A DNA stretch of 64,000 nucleotides from Talpa occidentalis (taxonomy: Eukaryota; Chordata; Mammalia; Eulipotyphla; Talpidae), in the NCBI RefSeq assembly GCF_014898055.3, contig NW_023605305.1, forward strand, positions 110,642,734-110,706,733. Direction: 5' to 3'. Below, in pieces: positions 33,471 to 44,382 of this stretch. Every line of letters begins with the position of its first letter. The first letter of the stretch is position 1. Both the position numbers and the translations under genes were made by a program. The notes below the pieces were generated by a model that was not told where the DNA came from, searched no databases, and was given only the letters and a program-made list of their open reading frames with translations.

Positions 33471-33620
33471 TCATCACCATGAAATCATTCTTTAGACCTT
33501 GTAAATGTTCACGGCGATATTTTTGGTCGGCTGGAGTAAGCTGTCTGCATTTGAGGTGCAGTGCTCTAAACCTCCATTAACAGCCTCATAAAGTGAGCCG
33601 GGGCCGGCTAATCTCCTGGA
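33471..33620. other. Candidate conserved non-coding element
   Basis: Repeat-free block containing CATCACCATGAAATCATTCT, GTTCACGGCGATATTTTTGG and CATTAACAGCCTCATAAAGT next to the CpG patch. The evidence is composition only. Confidence 0.3.
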
Positions 33621-34154
33621 GTCACAGTCTCAGAAATATCCAGGCAGCAAAATGAGCCCGAGTAATGAGTACGTGTCCTGAAGAGCACAGACCCCGCCGC
33701 ACGGGTCCACTCAGACCTGGCATCTCCCCCCCTGGGAGACTCCACCATCTGCATCCCCTGAAGTGCTGAGATTTTGGAGGGAGGGTCTGTGATCTGCACC
33801 GCCCTTCTACTCCCCCAGGGGCTAGACATCAACCTCCTCAGAGTGAGATGGTGTGGGGCAGACCGGGGTGGGGGCGCCCCCCGGGGTGGCTGCTGCTGAG
33901 CACGGACGCTGCACCATCATGTGTGGCTTTCCTGGAGTCACTGTCTTCAGCTGAAGCACAGGACCCAGCGTGTTTGCAGTCGTGACTGGTGCAATGACCC
34001 CGTGCAATGCCAACTGCACTCGGGGCAGAGCTCTGCCCAGGAGGTGTCTGTGGGCCAAGAGAGAGGTCTGTGGGTCTGACCTGTGCTGTGGGACTGTCAG
34101 CCTCATCCCTGGACTCTGCGCACTAGATACCAGCAGCCCCCGCCCTTCCCTTAT
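33621..34154. other. Unrecognised non-coding sequence
   Basis: No named repeat. Confidence 0.3.
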
Positions 34155-34212
34155 ACTGCGACTCCCCAACATGCCTCCAGATGTTGTCAAATGTCCCCTC
34201 GCGACGGGGTGG
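34155..34212 (-). mobile_element. MER20 fragment, minus orientation
   Basis: 'acatgcctccagatgttgtc' and 'caaatgtcccctcgcgacgg' are the reversed MER20 words for 'gtctggagacatttttggtt' and 'ggggacatttggca'. Confidence 0.6.
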
Positions 34213-34760
34213 GGGGAAACTGAAATAAGGCCATGGCGAGGGCATGGATTTTATCCTGTGTGTAGTGGGAAGTCACGGGAGGGTTGAGAGCTGGAGAATA
34301 ACACATGCGATTTTAACAAGGGCGTCTGCCTGCTGGTGGAGTAAAGGGCTGTGGGGAAACAAACTGGGGGTGGGGAGACCATGAGCTGTCCCTGGAGCCG
34401 TCTGCGTCAGAGGTCAGAGGTGACCGGGTTTGGACCAAGAGGCAGCAGTGGGATGGTGACTCCAAATTAACTTTGAAACCAATAAAACTTGCTGGTGGGC
34501 TGAATGTGGTGGCTGAGGAGGAAGGTAGGCGCAAGGATGATTTCTAGATTTGGGGTCTGCACACCTGCGGGGATAATGATGCCATTAACTAAGATGCCGG
34601 GGACTAAAATAAGACTTGAGGAAGAGGAGCTCGTGACTCGAGATGTCCATTACATATCCAAGTGGACATGGCCGGAACTGGGAGAATCCGGCTGGAGAAC
34701 AGACATCCAGAAGTCATAGACCTTATTGGATGCCTGGGGAGGATGAGGCCTTCTAGGAGA
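34213..34760 (-). repeat. L2 LINE 3' region, minus orientation
   Basis: 'gggcatggattttatcctgt', 'acatgcgattttaacaaggg', 'caaggatgatttctagattt' and 'tatccaagtggacatggccg' are reversed L2 landmarks in order. It covers the same internal part as the 24.8-25.8 kb copy. Confidence 0.7.
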
Positions 34761-34999
34761 AGAGTGACACAGACAAGGAAGAGACTCTGGCCTGAGCTCC
34801 AGGGCACCCCAAGATGTAGAGGTCAGGACAAGGAGAAGCCAGTAAAGGACCCAGGAGAGAGAAGGAACATGAGGGACACTGGCTGCCCCCAAAGCAGCTG
34901 GCACTGTAACTCCCCTGTCCACATCACCTTGCATCGAGAGCTCCTGGGCATCCATTTGTGTTCAGCATCAACGACCCCCACAGTAACCAGGTTTTGAAC
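34761..34999. other. Unrecognised non-coding sequence
   Basis: No recognised feature. Confidence 0.3.
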
Positions 35000-35145
35000 A
35001 ACCCAACGACTTAGCACAAGTCACCTTGTTTAATCCTTACGCTTGGAAGTAAGTGCTCTTTGCCCACCTGCCAGCTGAGGACACTGGAAGGCAGAAAGCC
35101 ACAGTCGTGTGCATTTGTAGCCCACTCCTGGGTCTGGAACCCTAG
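35000..35145 (-). repeat. MIR SINE relic, minus orientation
   Basis: 'caccttgtttaatccttacg', 'cagctgaggacactggaagg' and 'tagcccactcctgggtctgg' follow reversed MIR order. Confidence 0.6.
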
Positions 35146-35469
35146 ACATTCTTGTCCACAGGGCCTCTGCCTCACAGAGGCCTCTCCCCGCTGGGCACAG
35201 GCCTCTGTCCCACCACAGCTCATTTCTCCCAGACTGGAGAGAAGTGCTTTCACAGCTGCCACTGCCTGTGGGACGGGCCGGCAGGGACTACGGCCGTTTG
35301 AGCAGGCAAGAGACTGGCCAGGCCCCTCATGCAGCTGAGGGCTGAGCCAGCACGGCATCTGGAGCCCTGCTCTCCTTACCCAGGGCCTTGACATCTTACT
35401 TCGAGACCCACAGCCAAGAGGTTTCCCCAGCAGGCAACCATATTCCACGCAGCGGCCCTACCCAGGACA
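35146..35469. other. Unrecognised non-coding sequence
   Basis: No named repeat. A 145-aa minus frame (35011-35448) has no domain. Confidence 0.3.
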
Positions 35470-35600
35470 CGGGCAATATTATTTTCCCATGTTTCAGGTT
35501 AAGAAACAGAGGCTTAGAGAGGTTCTGTGATTTGCCCAAGTTACAGAGTTAGGAGAAGATGGAGCCAGGAATAAATCCTGTTCTCCTGAGACTTGGTATT
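35470..35600 (-). repeat. MIR SINE relic, minus orientation
   Basis: 'ttaagaaacagaggcttaga', 'gaggttctgtgatttgccca' and 'agttacagagttaggagaag' are clear reversed MIR core words. Confidence 0.85.
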
Positions 35601-36254
35601 ACTGAGTCGAAATAAATAATCTACATCTGATTTAATCATTTTTCTTTCTTATATAACAACTTCCCCAATCCATAAAAGAAATAAGCTACAGACAGATTTG
35701 TGGAATTTTCCCAAGCACAAGTGTTGCCAGTGAAAATACTATAATAGGTCCACAATTATTTCAGAAGTTAAAATGAATAGTTAAAATGTGTGTAAAAAAT
35801 TCTTTTTTTTTTTTTTTTTTGCTTAATCATGAAGATATTTTAAAAAGAACCTTTAAAACATATTTGTTGCTTGACTAAGCCCTCCACTTTCTGACGTGTC
35901 CAGCTCTTTTCTGGAAAAATTCAAAACAACACCAACACTTAGAAATCCCACCCCCAAAATATTTTCTTTCATTTCTAAGATACAGAGATGCAGACACATG
36001 GGCATGAAATCTGCAGGTAGGTTCTGATGTCCGACCACGTTAAAAAAGAAGATGAAAACATTTCTGAGTGTTCGCACTTTCCCCTTGAAAGGATAACCAC
36101 AACACTTGAACCCGGAAAAGAAAGGTGATTCGTTTCATGCATAAGAGACATTCTTGGTGCAGCGTCATGTTCTGGGGCATTCCATTTGTCACGAGAGTTT
36201 TGGAGAAGGTGCAAATATGCTTTTCTCCCCCTTTTCAGAATAGGAAAAGTAAGT
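35601..36254. other. AT-rich unrecognised sequence with a poly-T tract
   Basis: A poly-T run at 35802-35820 is the only distinctive feature. No repeat body is attached. Confidence 0.4.
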
Positions 36255-36575
36255 CAGCATTTGCTTTTTCTTTCATGTTTTAAAAGGTTTATTATTTATT
36301 TATGCATAGAAGAATGTGAGTGTAGGCCAAAGGTGTGGTGTGGGGGGTAGGTGGGTGGTGAAAGGATTCACCAGGGACAGAGTAGGCAGCAGAACAGGTG
36401 GATCTACTGAAATACACTGCTAAGGGAGCAGCAGGTGAGACAGGAGAGGTCTGCTTGCTATGTGGGCCAACTCCCTGGCTAGGGATAGAACTCAGGCTGC
36501 TGCTGTGATAGCGCTGAGACTAGAGAGACTCGAGACTCTCTGGTCCACTAGAGAGGCCCCAGCATTTACTTTTTC
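36255..36575 (-). mobile_element. tRNA-derived CHR-like SINE, copy 3 (diverged)
   Basis: Tail TTTAAAAGGTTTATTATTTA at the left and complemented head (AGAGAGGCC) at the right place it on the minus strand. The body is about 36271-36559. Target-site duplications CAGCATTTGCTTTTTC (36255-36270) and CAGCATTTACTTTTTC (36560-36575) match at 15 of 16 bases. A G-rich insertion (GGTGTGGGGGGTAGGTGGG) and several extra bases near the head make it the most diverged of the six copies. Confidence 0.9.
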
Positions 36576-37879
36576 CTTGAAAATAATTTAAAAAACCAAC
36601 AACAACAAAACGCCAACAGCCCAGGTGCAAGAGTGATGAACTTAAAGAACTTTTGGCTGCTTTGCTTGCAGGCCGCTCCGCTCCCCAGTACTCTGCACAC
36701 CTGCACGTGGGGTGGGGACAGTGTGTGATGTGACAAAAGTCTCTTGTTGGCTATAAACACCATTGTGAATGTGCAACTGGCCGGTGACGTTAATTTTACA
36801 GAAAATAGTGAAATGATGAGAGGTGGAGAGAGGATACATTTACAGAGGTGAAAAGGATCGCTGGCACAGGGCCTTTCTCACGCCCGCCCCCGCCCCACTG
36901 CCCCGCAACCACAAACAGAGATGTTTCGGCTGCCTGGAAAGGAGCGTCATGTCTCTGGTCTGGACAGGAATTCGGCATTTGAGGAGATGTCACTAATAAT
37001 CCTCTTTGCGTCTTAGTGGTGAAAATGGGGCCCAGTGGGAGGGCATTTTACAAGAGGAGAGTTGGAATGAGCCCCAGGGGAGCACGGGGAACACAGCAGG
37101 GGGGCAGGGGAAGCTGCACGTGAACAAAGAGGCAGGTTATTTGTCATCGCAGCTCTGTCCTCAGGTGCTGTGCTAGCCAGGCTCTCAAGAGAATTCATGC
37201 ACATCACCTTTGTGGCCCTGGAGTGGAATCTTGGTGTGGGTCACTCTTTCCGGTACCTCGGCTGGGAAGGGAGGGCCCGGGGTCCAGGGAACTGGCGGGT
37301 CGAGCTGAGGGTGGGGCTGGCATTAGGTGTGGGGTTATCTGCTGGAGCCTTCAAGCTGTACCAGCAAAGGCGCTTAGCCCCATGGAATGGGCAGCCTGGA
37401 GCATTGTCTCCAGAAGATGTCAGGCTTTCTGCTCTGAGCAGGAATTTTCTTAGAATTTTGGCAACGTCAATACTTTAATGGTGTCTTAGCCCTGCTGTCC
37501 TTATACAAATACACCGAGGGGGAAAGATGGGGTTTGTGGGAGCAGAAGCTCCTGGCCTGTCATGAGGGCCGCAGCGCCTATCACCGGACACCACTGAGAA
37601 GGGAGTCGTGCGCGGGGGACAGGCACTGCCATGCTCTTGTGTAGGGAATGGGAACATGGAAAGTGGCTCTGTTAGCGTGAAGTGGGTGAAAGGTGGAATA
37701 GCAGGTGGGACAAACGCAAAATAGTGCTGTTGTTGCTTTGTTGGGCTTGTCAGAGAAACAGCAGGCCTTAGGGACATCAGAGTTCTGACGAGGTCCTGTG
37801 TTTCTAAGGAAGAAGGGAAAGGACAGGAGGCAGAGAAGGAGCAGATGCTGAGGGCAGCCCCCGGGGTTCCTGGGTGGCA
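36576..37879. other. Unrecognised non-coding sequence
   Basis: About 1.3 kb without named repeats. Overlapping open frames of 60-240 aa on both strands show no domain. Confidence 0.35.
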
Positions 37880-38090
37880 GGTGAGATGCCAGCCCCGTAT
37901 ACATAGGCGCCACGTGATCCACACACCAGCATCCGAGGAAGCCATTGGTCTGACCTTACAGATGAGGACACTGGTGTTAGGAGAACTTGAGTTACACCCA
38001 AGATCCAGACAACCAGGATCACAGCTGGGGTTTAATCCCAAGCCTGTCTGGCTGCAGCACCGTGTCCTTTTCTCCGCCACACTGTCGTCT
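37880..38090 (-). repeat. MIR SINE relic, minus orientation
   Basis: 'ttacagatgaggacactggt', 'gaacttgagttacacccaag' and 'cacagctggggtttaatccc' are reversed MIR landmarks. A 242-aa minus-strand open frame (37475-38203) runs through this relic and is therefore not a gene. Confidence 0.8.
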
Positions 38091-38429
38091 ATCCCAGGAA
38101 TCTTTAACTTTTTTGACCACAATTCATTGTGAAACGTGCATTTTTCATCATACATTTGCACCTTTATGTATGTTTGACATAGACAACGGAACCAAACCTG
38201 CATGACTGATATTCCGTCTCGCTACATGTGATGAGGATCGATTTTTACAAAAATTCATCCTATACTTTTCATTAAAAAATATGAGAAGACGGGTGGGGGA
38301 GACAAGGAGGAGAAGGAGAATCCGTTGTGCTACTCAATGGATTTCACATCCGCATCATGGTGTCAACCTAGGCTTAGAAGAACATTTGCCTCCCTCTCCT
38401 CCACGGCAGTTGATTTAAAATGTTTTCCA
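38091..38429. other. Unrecognised non-coding sequence
   Basis: No recognised feature. Confidence 0.3.
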
Positions 38430-38665
38430 ACTTCCTGCTCGATCTCGTCGGATGCTGGGCCGCATCTTTGCTTCTGAAGCATGCTGCTAATTATGCACCC
38501 CGAACCACCCCTCCGGTAGAGGGGGCATCATTAATCAAATATTCCAGAAATTACAAATATCTGACAAAGCCATTCGCTTGGAAAAGAGTCAGCCCAGGAA
38601 GCCATCCAGAAAATATAATCGCTGATCTCAGGCACCCACTAGTAATATTTTAAGCAGCTGATGCA
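38430..38665. other. Candidate conserved non-coding element
   Basis: Repeat-free block mixing retained CpGs (CTCGATCTCGTCGGATGCTG) with AT-rich TAAT-rich words (GCATCATTAATCAAATATTC; GCTGCTAATTATGCACC). Among the unique segments it looks most like a deeply conserved enhancer. The evidence is composition only. Confidence 0.35.
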
Positions 38666-39419
38666 TGCTTTCAGAGCTGAAAACCTCATCTGCTCCAAAC
38701 AGGCCAGGCCCAGTCACCACCTAACAATAATGCCAAAGGGAATGAAAACCAGAGGGGTGTGGGGAACCCATCAATCCGCCGTCAACTGTAGGGTTGTCTT
38801 TCTCAATGTTGGGTGCCTACACACAGGAGCTGAAACTAGATTTCTGTCCAGGGGAGTGTGTATGTGTCCACCCTGGTTTAAGATTTGGGGGGATAATTTT
38901 ATTTCCGCAGCTAGAGGCAGGGGCAGGGTCGGCTGCCTCGGATTTAGTTAGGTCAAGCGAAGTGAAGTCCAGGTCAGGTGGCCCAGCGCTCGGCCCGATG
39001 GGTGATTTTGCTGCAGGCAATGTGCACGCTAATTGAGAAAACATGTCCCTGGGATGGCCTCCTGCAAAACTCCAGATTTACGGATTTTTTTTTTTTATTC
39101 CTAAGAATTCCTTGAATGTTTGCTGTGCGTGTCTATACAGCCTCCCGGAGTACTTTTCCTTCTCACTGAGTAGTGTTTTTCTGCTGTGGCCCAGGTCAGG
39201 TTTTTAAAAGGTGGGATTCTGACAGAGCAAGTGGGCACGTGGCCACAGGCCTGGGGGAGAGGTGAGAAGAGGACAGGAGGGGAGAGAACATAACCTGCCC
39301 CTTCTGTGCTTTTGCTGGGGCAGAAAAAGCCATTGAGGTCTAAGTTCTTAAATAGCAATTGTCCACAAAGCTCAAGGAGGGTCCTTCTTCATGCCTCTGG
39401 CCCCTCATTCAGAAGACCC
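38666..39419. other. Unrecognised non-coding sequence
   Basis: No named repeat. Poly-T run at 39085-39098. Confidence 0.3.
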
Positions 39420-39615
39420 TCTGCACCCAAGCATTAGGAACAGAGCTCAGGTTACTGGGCACTTGTTCATTGCAGGCTCTGGGCTAAGCCAGGCCTTTCC
39501 AGCAGCCTGTTCTCACCCGCACAACTGCCCTCGGAGATGGGCGTTATGATTCCCTTTTACAGATGAGGGTGCTGAGGCACAGTGAGAAGCACAGCTTGGA
39601 TCTCAAGTTACTTCT
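39420..39615 (-). repeat. MIR SINE relic, minus orientation
   Basis: 'gggcacttgttcattgcagg', 'gttatgattcccttttacag' and 'atgagggtgctgaggcacag' are reversed MIR landmarks. Confidence 0.8.
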
Positions 39616-39634
39616 GTCTGATTTTGTGCCAGCG

Positions 39635-39748
39635 CTTCAGTAAAATCCTACCTGCCTGCAGGACACCCTCTCCTCCAGGAAGCCCTCCTGGAAGACACCA
39701 TGTCATTTAGCCCACTCCCTCCCGGGCCTCTTAAGGCCACACCATTAG
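39635..39748 (+). repeat. L2 fragment, plus orientation
   Basis: 'ctctcctccaggaagccctc' and 'ctggaagacaccatgtcatt' match the L2 'cttcctccaggaagccttcc' region. It ends at the Tigger-type insertion. Confidence 0.6.
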
Positions 39749-39750
39749 TA

Positions 39751-40094
39751 CAGTTGACTCTTGACCAACACGGGAGGCTAGGGACCCCTGCATATTTGAA
39801 AATCTGCATAAATTTTGACTCCCGTAAAACTTTACTAATGACTGCTGTTCACCAGAAGTCTCACTGATAATATGAATAATCAGCACATATTTTGCATGTT
39901 TTATGTATTATGTATCGTATTCCCACAACAAAGGAGGCTAGAGAAAGGAACATATTATTAGGAAAGTCATAAGGAAAAGAAAATACCCACTGTACTTTAT
40001 TTACTGATACATAAATTATGCTGTCTGTTTACAAGAAACTCCACAGGTAAGTGGACCCACACAGTTCAAACCCATGATGTTCAAGGGTCAACTG
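39751..40094 (+). mobile_element. Complete Tigger/pogo-type MITE
   Basis: 344 bp bounded by CAGTTGACTCTTGACCAACA at the left and the complementary end ATGTTCAAGGGTCAACTG at the right. TA lies immediately outside both ends (39749-39750; 40095-40096). Internal words (AATCTGCATAAATTTTGACTC, TACTTTATTTACTGATACAT) fit the non-autonomous Tigger family that carries the CAGTTGACCCTTGAACAACA terminus. It has no transposase frame, so it is a fossil mobilised in trans. Confidence 0.88.
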
Positions 40095-40096
40095 TA

Positions 40097-42819
40097 CCCC
40101 TTTGGCCAGTTCGCCTTTGGCTACTGCTGCCCATTCCTCCAGGTGTGTTCCTCTAGGTGAGGAAATTTAAAAAGCCTACAGACAGGTTTTTATTTGGCCT
40201 GTGCGTTTGTATTGAAAGTGAAGAAATCATGCATTCAAAGCAAAGTTTTGACTTCTCTTGAAGAGCTGGAATATATGGACACACTGGCCCCCCAACCCTG
40301 CAAAGCAACAGGAGGCCTGTCCCTTTCGATGGGCATCCTGCCTGGTCTCCCCGGGTCCCCAGCCCGAGCCTCCCTGTGGTGCTGTGATGAGCTGAATCTC
40401 TGAACCATTTTAACTTTGACCTCTGGGCAAGCTCGGGGTGGGTGGGGGCAGGTCATGATTTATATTTGGTGTGAGTCCCCTGCAGTGCCCAGTCCCCTGG
40501 CCAGCAAACTGGTGGGAGAAAGGAAATCAATCCAGTGTCCTGCTCTCTGGGGTCCTACCTCCCCAGTCGGGCTGGGGACTGCCCCTGCCTTTCCACGGGC
40601 CACATGCGGTTCACCTCGGACCCCCTGCTGTGGGAGGGCTTTGCGCCGCCAGAGTCACAGCACCCCCTTCCTTCTCTCGTCAGTGTGAGAGGACACACAA
40701 AATCCTGAAGACACCAATTGCTAGGGGAGGAGGGGTTATTATGTGTGGCGAGGAACGAAAACACTCTTAAAGTTGCCAGTACAAATGGCTATTCTCAAGA
40801 AATGCCTTATTTAGAGAGCGTTGCACAACATTTCTGAAAGAACAGTGTGAGCAGAAGTTTGTCTTGAAAGAAAATTACAGGAGAACGTCCATGAATCTCC
40901 TTTTACCTCGACGTTATGAGACAAAGATAATTTAGAAGATGAAGCGTTTGGTTACAATTTTATCAAAACGAGAATGTTCATTGTAGACCGAAATCTAGGT
41001 AACCAAATTCCGAGAGGTGCCGTTTGTGCTACCGCAACAAAACTTTATATATACAGTCATGCAAAACGCAAAAATGATGTAGTGTGGCCTGAAGCACAGA
41101 AGTGCGAAGGAAGAACACGAGGAAGGGAGCTGGGGTTTGCATGCCTGCTGCTGAACGGGTCCACCATCACCCCACTGACTGTGCCCAGCCAGACGGGACA
41201 GGGTCCCAAGGCCATCTGTTCACACACAAGGAGCTGGGACGCAAGCGGTGCTCTTGCCTCAAGTTCAGCACCTCAGGCAGGCCTGGCCCAGCGTGACCAT
41301 TCACTCCTTTGAAATCACCATCTGAAGGGAGACTGCCCCCTGGGCCTCTCCCACCCACCTCGGGGTGTTTGTTGACAAGTATAAGGGGGACTGCAGTGCA
41401 GTCACCTCCAAGCCAGGTCTCCAGGGTCCAAAGACAGGACAGCATTTCTCCAGAGTGGGCAGATGAGAAGTGCAACACCCTTTGCCACACTGGCCCCCCA
41501 CGAGGAGGGGCTGAGGACGGGCCCTCTCTCGCCCTCACCTGGACTCCCTCAGGATGCGCGTGCAAGGGCACACGTGATGCACACCACCCGCCTGGTGGCG
41601 AGGGAGCAGCCCCGGGACGGGCCGACAGCCCATCTGAACCAAGCAGCGTGTCCTTTGTGGTCATTGGGAAATGATTCGAGTCGGAGGGGCCGGTCACTGC
41701 CCTGGACACAGAAGGGTGTCCGTGGGAAGCGCGGGCCCTCACGCCCGCTGACCTCACAGCTTTCCACCTGCAGAAGCCACCGCAGGCCATGCCAGCAAGT
41801 CCCCATCTGCCTAGTCTGGGAGGGAATTTTCAGGGAAAAACCCTGCCTGAGTCTGACTACTAATAAAAAGACTTTCCACGTGTAAAAGAGGTTGGCCAAA
41901 TTCTTGGGCAATCCCAACGCATTGTTATTAGTCCCAGATGACATTTTCACCATCAGCCCAGCCCTCTTCCCTGGGGATGTCCTTAGCCTTCCATACCCCT
42001 GGTTGTTCTGATCTCATGAGGAATGAATTCTAAACTCTGCCGGCCCCGCCACCTCAGTAGTTTTCTCTCCCCGACTCGAGGGTGAGTAGCAAGGAGGTCT
42101 CCAAAGAAAGTATTCCTTTTAGCCCTTTGTGCTGTGAATAACCAAATGGTTCTATTTTTTCTGTCCTCCAGTGAGACCTTGGGGCAAAGGTAAGAAACAC
42201 ATGAGCTATTCATGGGGGAACAAGCCCCGTGCGCTCACACCAGCACCCAGGGTAGCATTGCCGGCCACTTCCGCTCACTCAAATGTCCCACCCTCGATTT
42301 CCATTTATCCTCACAGCTTGGACCCAGTTCTATTAATTTGATATCAACATGTCCCCATGTTGGATTAGTGCTGTCAGTGCGAGGGAGGGGTCTAGTCCTC
42401 ATTTTCTCATTCAGGGAAGGGAGCTCCTGGGGCCAGAGTGTGCTCCATTTAGTAAAGGAGAGAAGCCTTCCCCCCAGTGCCACGGGCCCCGGGGGCATGC
42501 AGTCTGCCTGTGTTTTTAATAGCATATGGCAGAGAAGGAAGCTGCCACGCTCCAATGCCACCTGTCCCCGCCCCCCACACTCTCTGGTTTTCTTTTCATT
42601 TGCAGTCACACTCTACTTTGTGGAGGCAAAGGGCAACCCTGGTGGGCCCACAGCATGTAGTTCCCGCCATGGCTTCCTGCAGCCTGACATGCCAGCACCT
42701 GGGGAGGAAGCTTAGGTGTGGACTCCAAAGCCCAGTGCAATGATTAATATAGATGCCCGGATGAAGGCCCCTGTTGATGATTTCTCAACAGGGAGAACTT
42801 ATATCCTTTTAAGAAGCAT
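40097..42819. other. Unrecognised non-coding sequence
   Basis: About 2.7 kb of mostly GC-rich DNA without named repeats. Long overlapping open frames on both strands (up to 207 aa at 41167-41790 minus and 167 aa at 42212-42715 plus) are the kind produced by GC-rich DNA. They carry no recognisable domain. Confidence 0.35.
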
Positions 42820-42885
42820 GTGGCCAAAGGAGAGGGGACATTTTTGGTTGTCACCATGGCTTCTGGCATTTGGTCAGCGTCCCAC
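42820..42885 (+). mobile_element. Degenerate MER20 fragment, plus orientation
   Basis: 'gaggggacatttttggttgt' and 'caccatggcttctggcattt' resemble the MER20 core with an internal deletion. Confidence 0.5.
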
Positions 42886-42974
42886 GTACTGTGAACTTGT
42901 GACACGGAAGCAAGAATCCTCTCCAAATGTCACGGTCTCATCGAGACACAGCGCGTCTAATCTGCTTGTCCTGT

Positions 42975-43050
42975 AGCTTGGGAAGCCGGAGAAGGTTAGT
43001 GACTTGCTCAAGGTCACAAAACTATTGTCCCTCTTGGCTCACAATTCATG
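42975..43050 (-). repeat. MIR core fragment, minus orientation
   Basis: 'ggttagtgacttgctcaagg' followed by 'tcacaaaactatt' is the reversed MIR core. Confidence 0.6.
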
Positions 43051-44340
43051 GCCACTGCAGGCAGTTTACCCAAAATATGGGAGAAAAACATCAAGAGATC
43101 ATCTCAATGTTTCAGTCTGACCTCCACGGAGTCATAGTTGGAGGCCAGCAGTCCATGGAGACTCTGCAAAAGCAGGTGAAGTAGCCCAAAGAAGAAAATG
43201 AAAGCAGTCGGAAGCAGGAAAAACTCTTCGCTGCGTGTTTTTATTATTCTAGTCTGGGATAAACTTTGAGATGATGGCTCATCTTCCTTAACTCAAAGAC
43301 TGACAATTCCACGCTGCGCACGCCCAGCCCAAAGCCTCCGCGTCTGCAGCTGCACTTCTGTCTCCAGGTTCTCCTGGTTTGATTGCTATTTGGAGTGAGG
43401 GTTCAAAAGCCCCTGGGAACATGCTGGAGAAGGGTCTTCCAGCTCCAGTTACTTGCCTGGTGCCACTATAGACTGTTTTGTGAAACTGGTCCATCCAGAG
43501 TTGATTTCTCAGGACTGGCTAACCTTAGACCTGATGGCTTGAGAGGTCAGAGGTGCCAATGGAAGAAAGAGAAACCCTTTGGGGACGGGGGTTGCTTGCT
43601 CAAAGTCATCCAGAGATTTTCTGTGAATCCTCAGCAAGCCTTCCACTGCCCCTGAGAACAGAGTATTTGCTACCAACAGCGATCTCTGAAGTCCCTCCGA
43701 GTTCTTACTGGGAGACGATAAACAGCCCAGCCTCTGGCCCCAGGTCTGGCACTGAAGGCCGCTGGGGTCTGAGCCGCACCCCTGGCCGCGCACAGTGGGG
43801 AAGGGCGGTAGCCATCTCCTGGGCTTCTCTGTGGTTCCAGCGCAGTTGCTGCTGCTACGTGTGCTCCATGAATGCGCGGCGGCAGGGCTCAGCTCTCGTT
43901 TAAAAGCGAAGTTATACAATTTTCTCACCAGTTTCATCTCAGTAATGATGAGAAACTTCCCTCGGGCTCCAGCCCTGCCCTGCCATGCCCTACCTCCCTG
44001 CTGATGTCGGCAGCTGGGGCCCCCTTCCTGGCCAAGGCACGGATTGCTCCGTGGAGGAGAGTGGGAGCGTGGGGCTCAGCTCCTGCCCCTTCCAACCCTC
44101 AGGGTGGGGGAGATCTGGGGTGGACAACAGGGACAGCGAGACCCTCGGTCCTGCAGAAAAGCTAAAGGTACAGGAAGAGCCACAAATACTAGGACGACTG
44201 CCTGAATGGGTCCCCTTTCCAAGTCTGTGCTGAGCCTGGGCTATTTTAGGGGGCAGGTGGAGACCAGGGAGGGGGTGGGAGCAGCAGTAGGCAAAAAATC
44301 TTAGGTCCTCTCACAGTTCTAGCAAAACATGTTCCCCAGA
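43051..44340. other. Unrecognised non-coding sequence
   Basis: About 1.3 kb without named repeats or exon signals. Confidence 0.3.
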
Positions 44341-44382
44341 GACCTTGCTTCAGGGACCTTGCTTCAGGGACCTTGCTTCCCA
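44341..44382. repeat. Three tandem copies of a 14-bp unit
   Basis: GACCTTGCTTCAGG is repeated at 44341, 44355 and 44369. The third copy diverges only in its last three bases. Confidence 0.9.

Noticed and set aside
35802..35820. Poly-T tract considered as a retroposon tail
   Set aside because: No matching flanking duplication and no repeat body on either side.
37475..38203. 242-aa minus-strand open frame
   Set aside because: Much of it is a translated reversed MIR relic (37880-38090). There is no recognisable domain or splice support.
41167..41790. 207-aa minus-strand open frame in GC-rich DNA
   Set aside because: It overlaps plus-strand frames of 121-140 aa, has Gly/Pro/Ser-rich composition and shows no motif or exon boundary.
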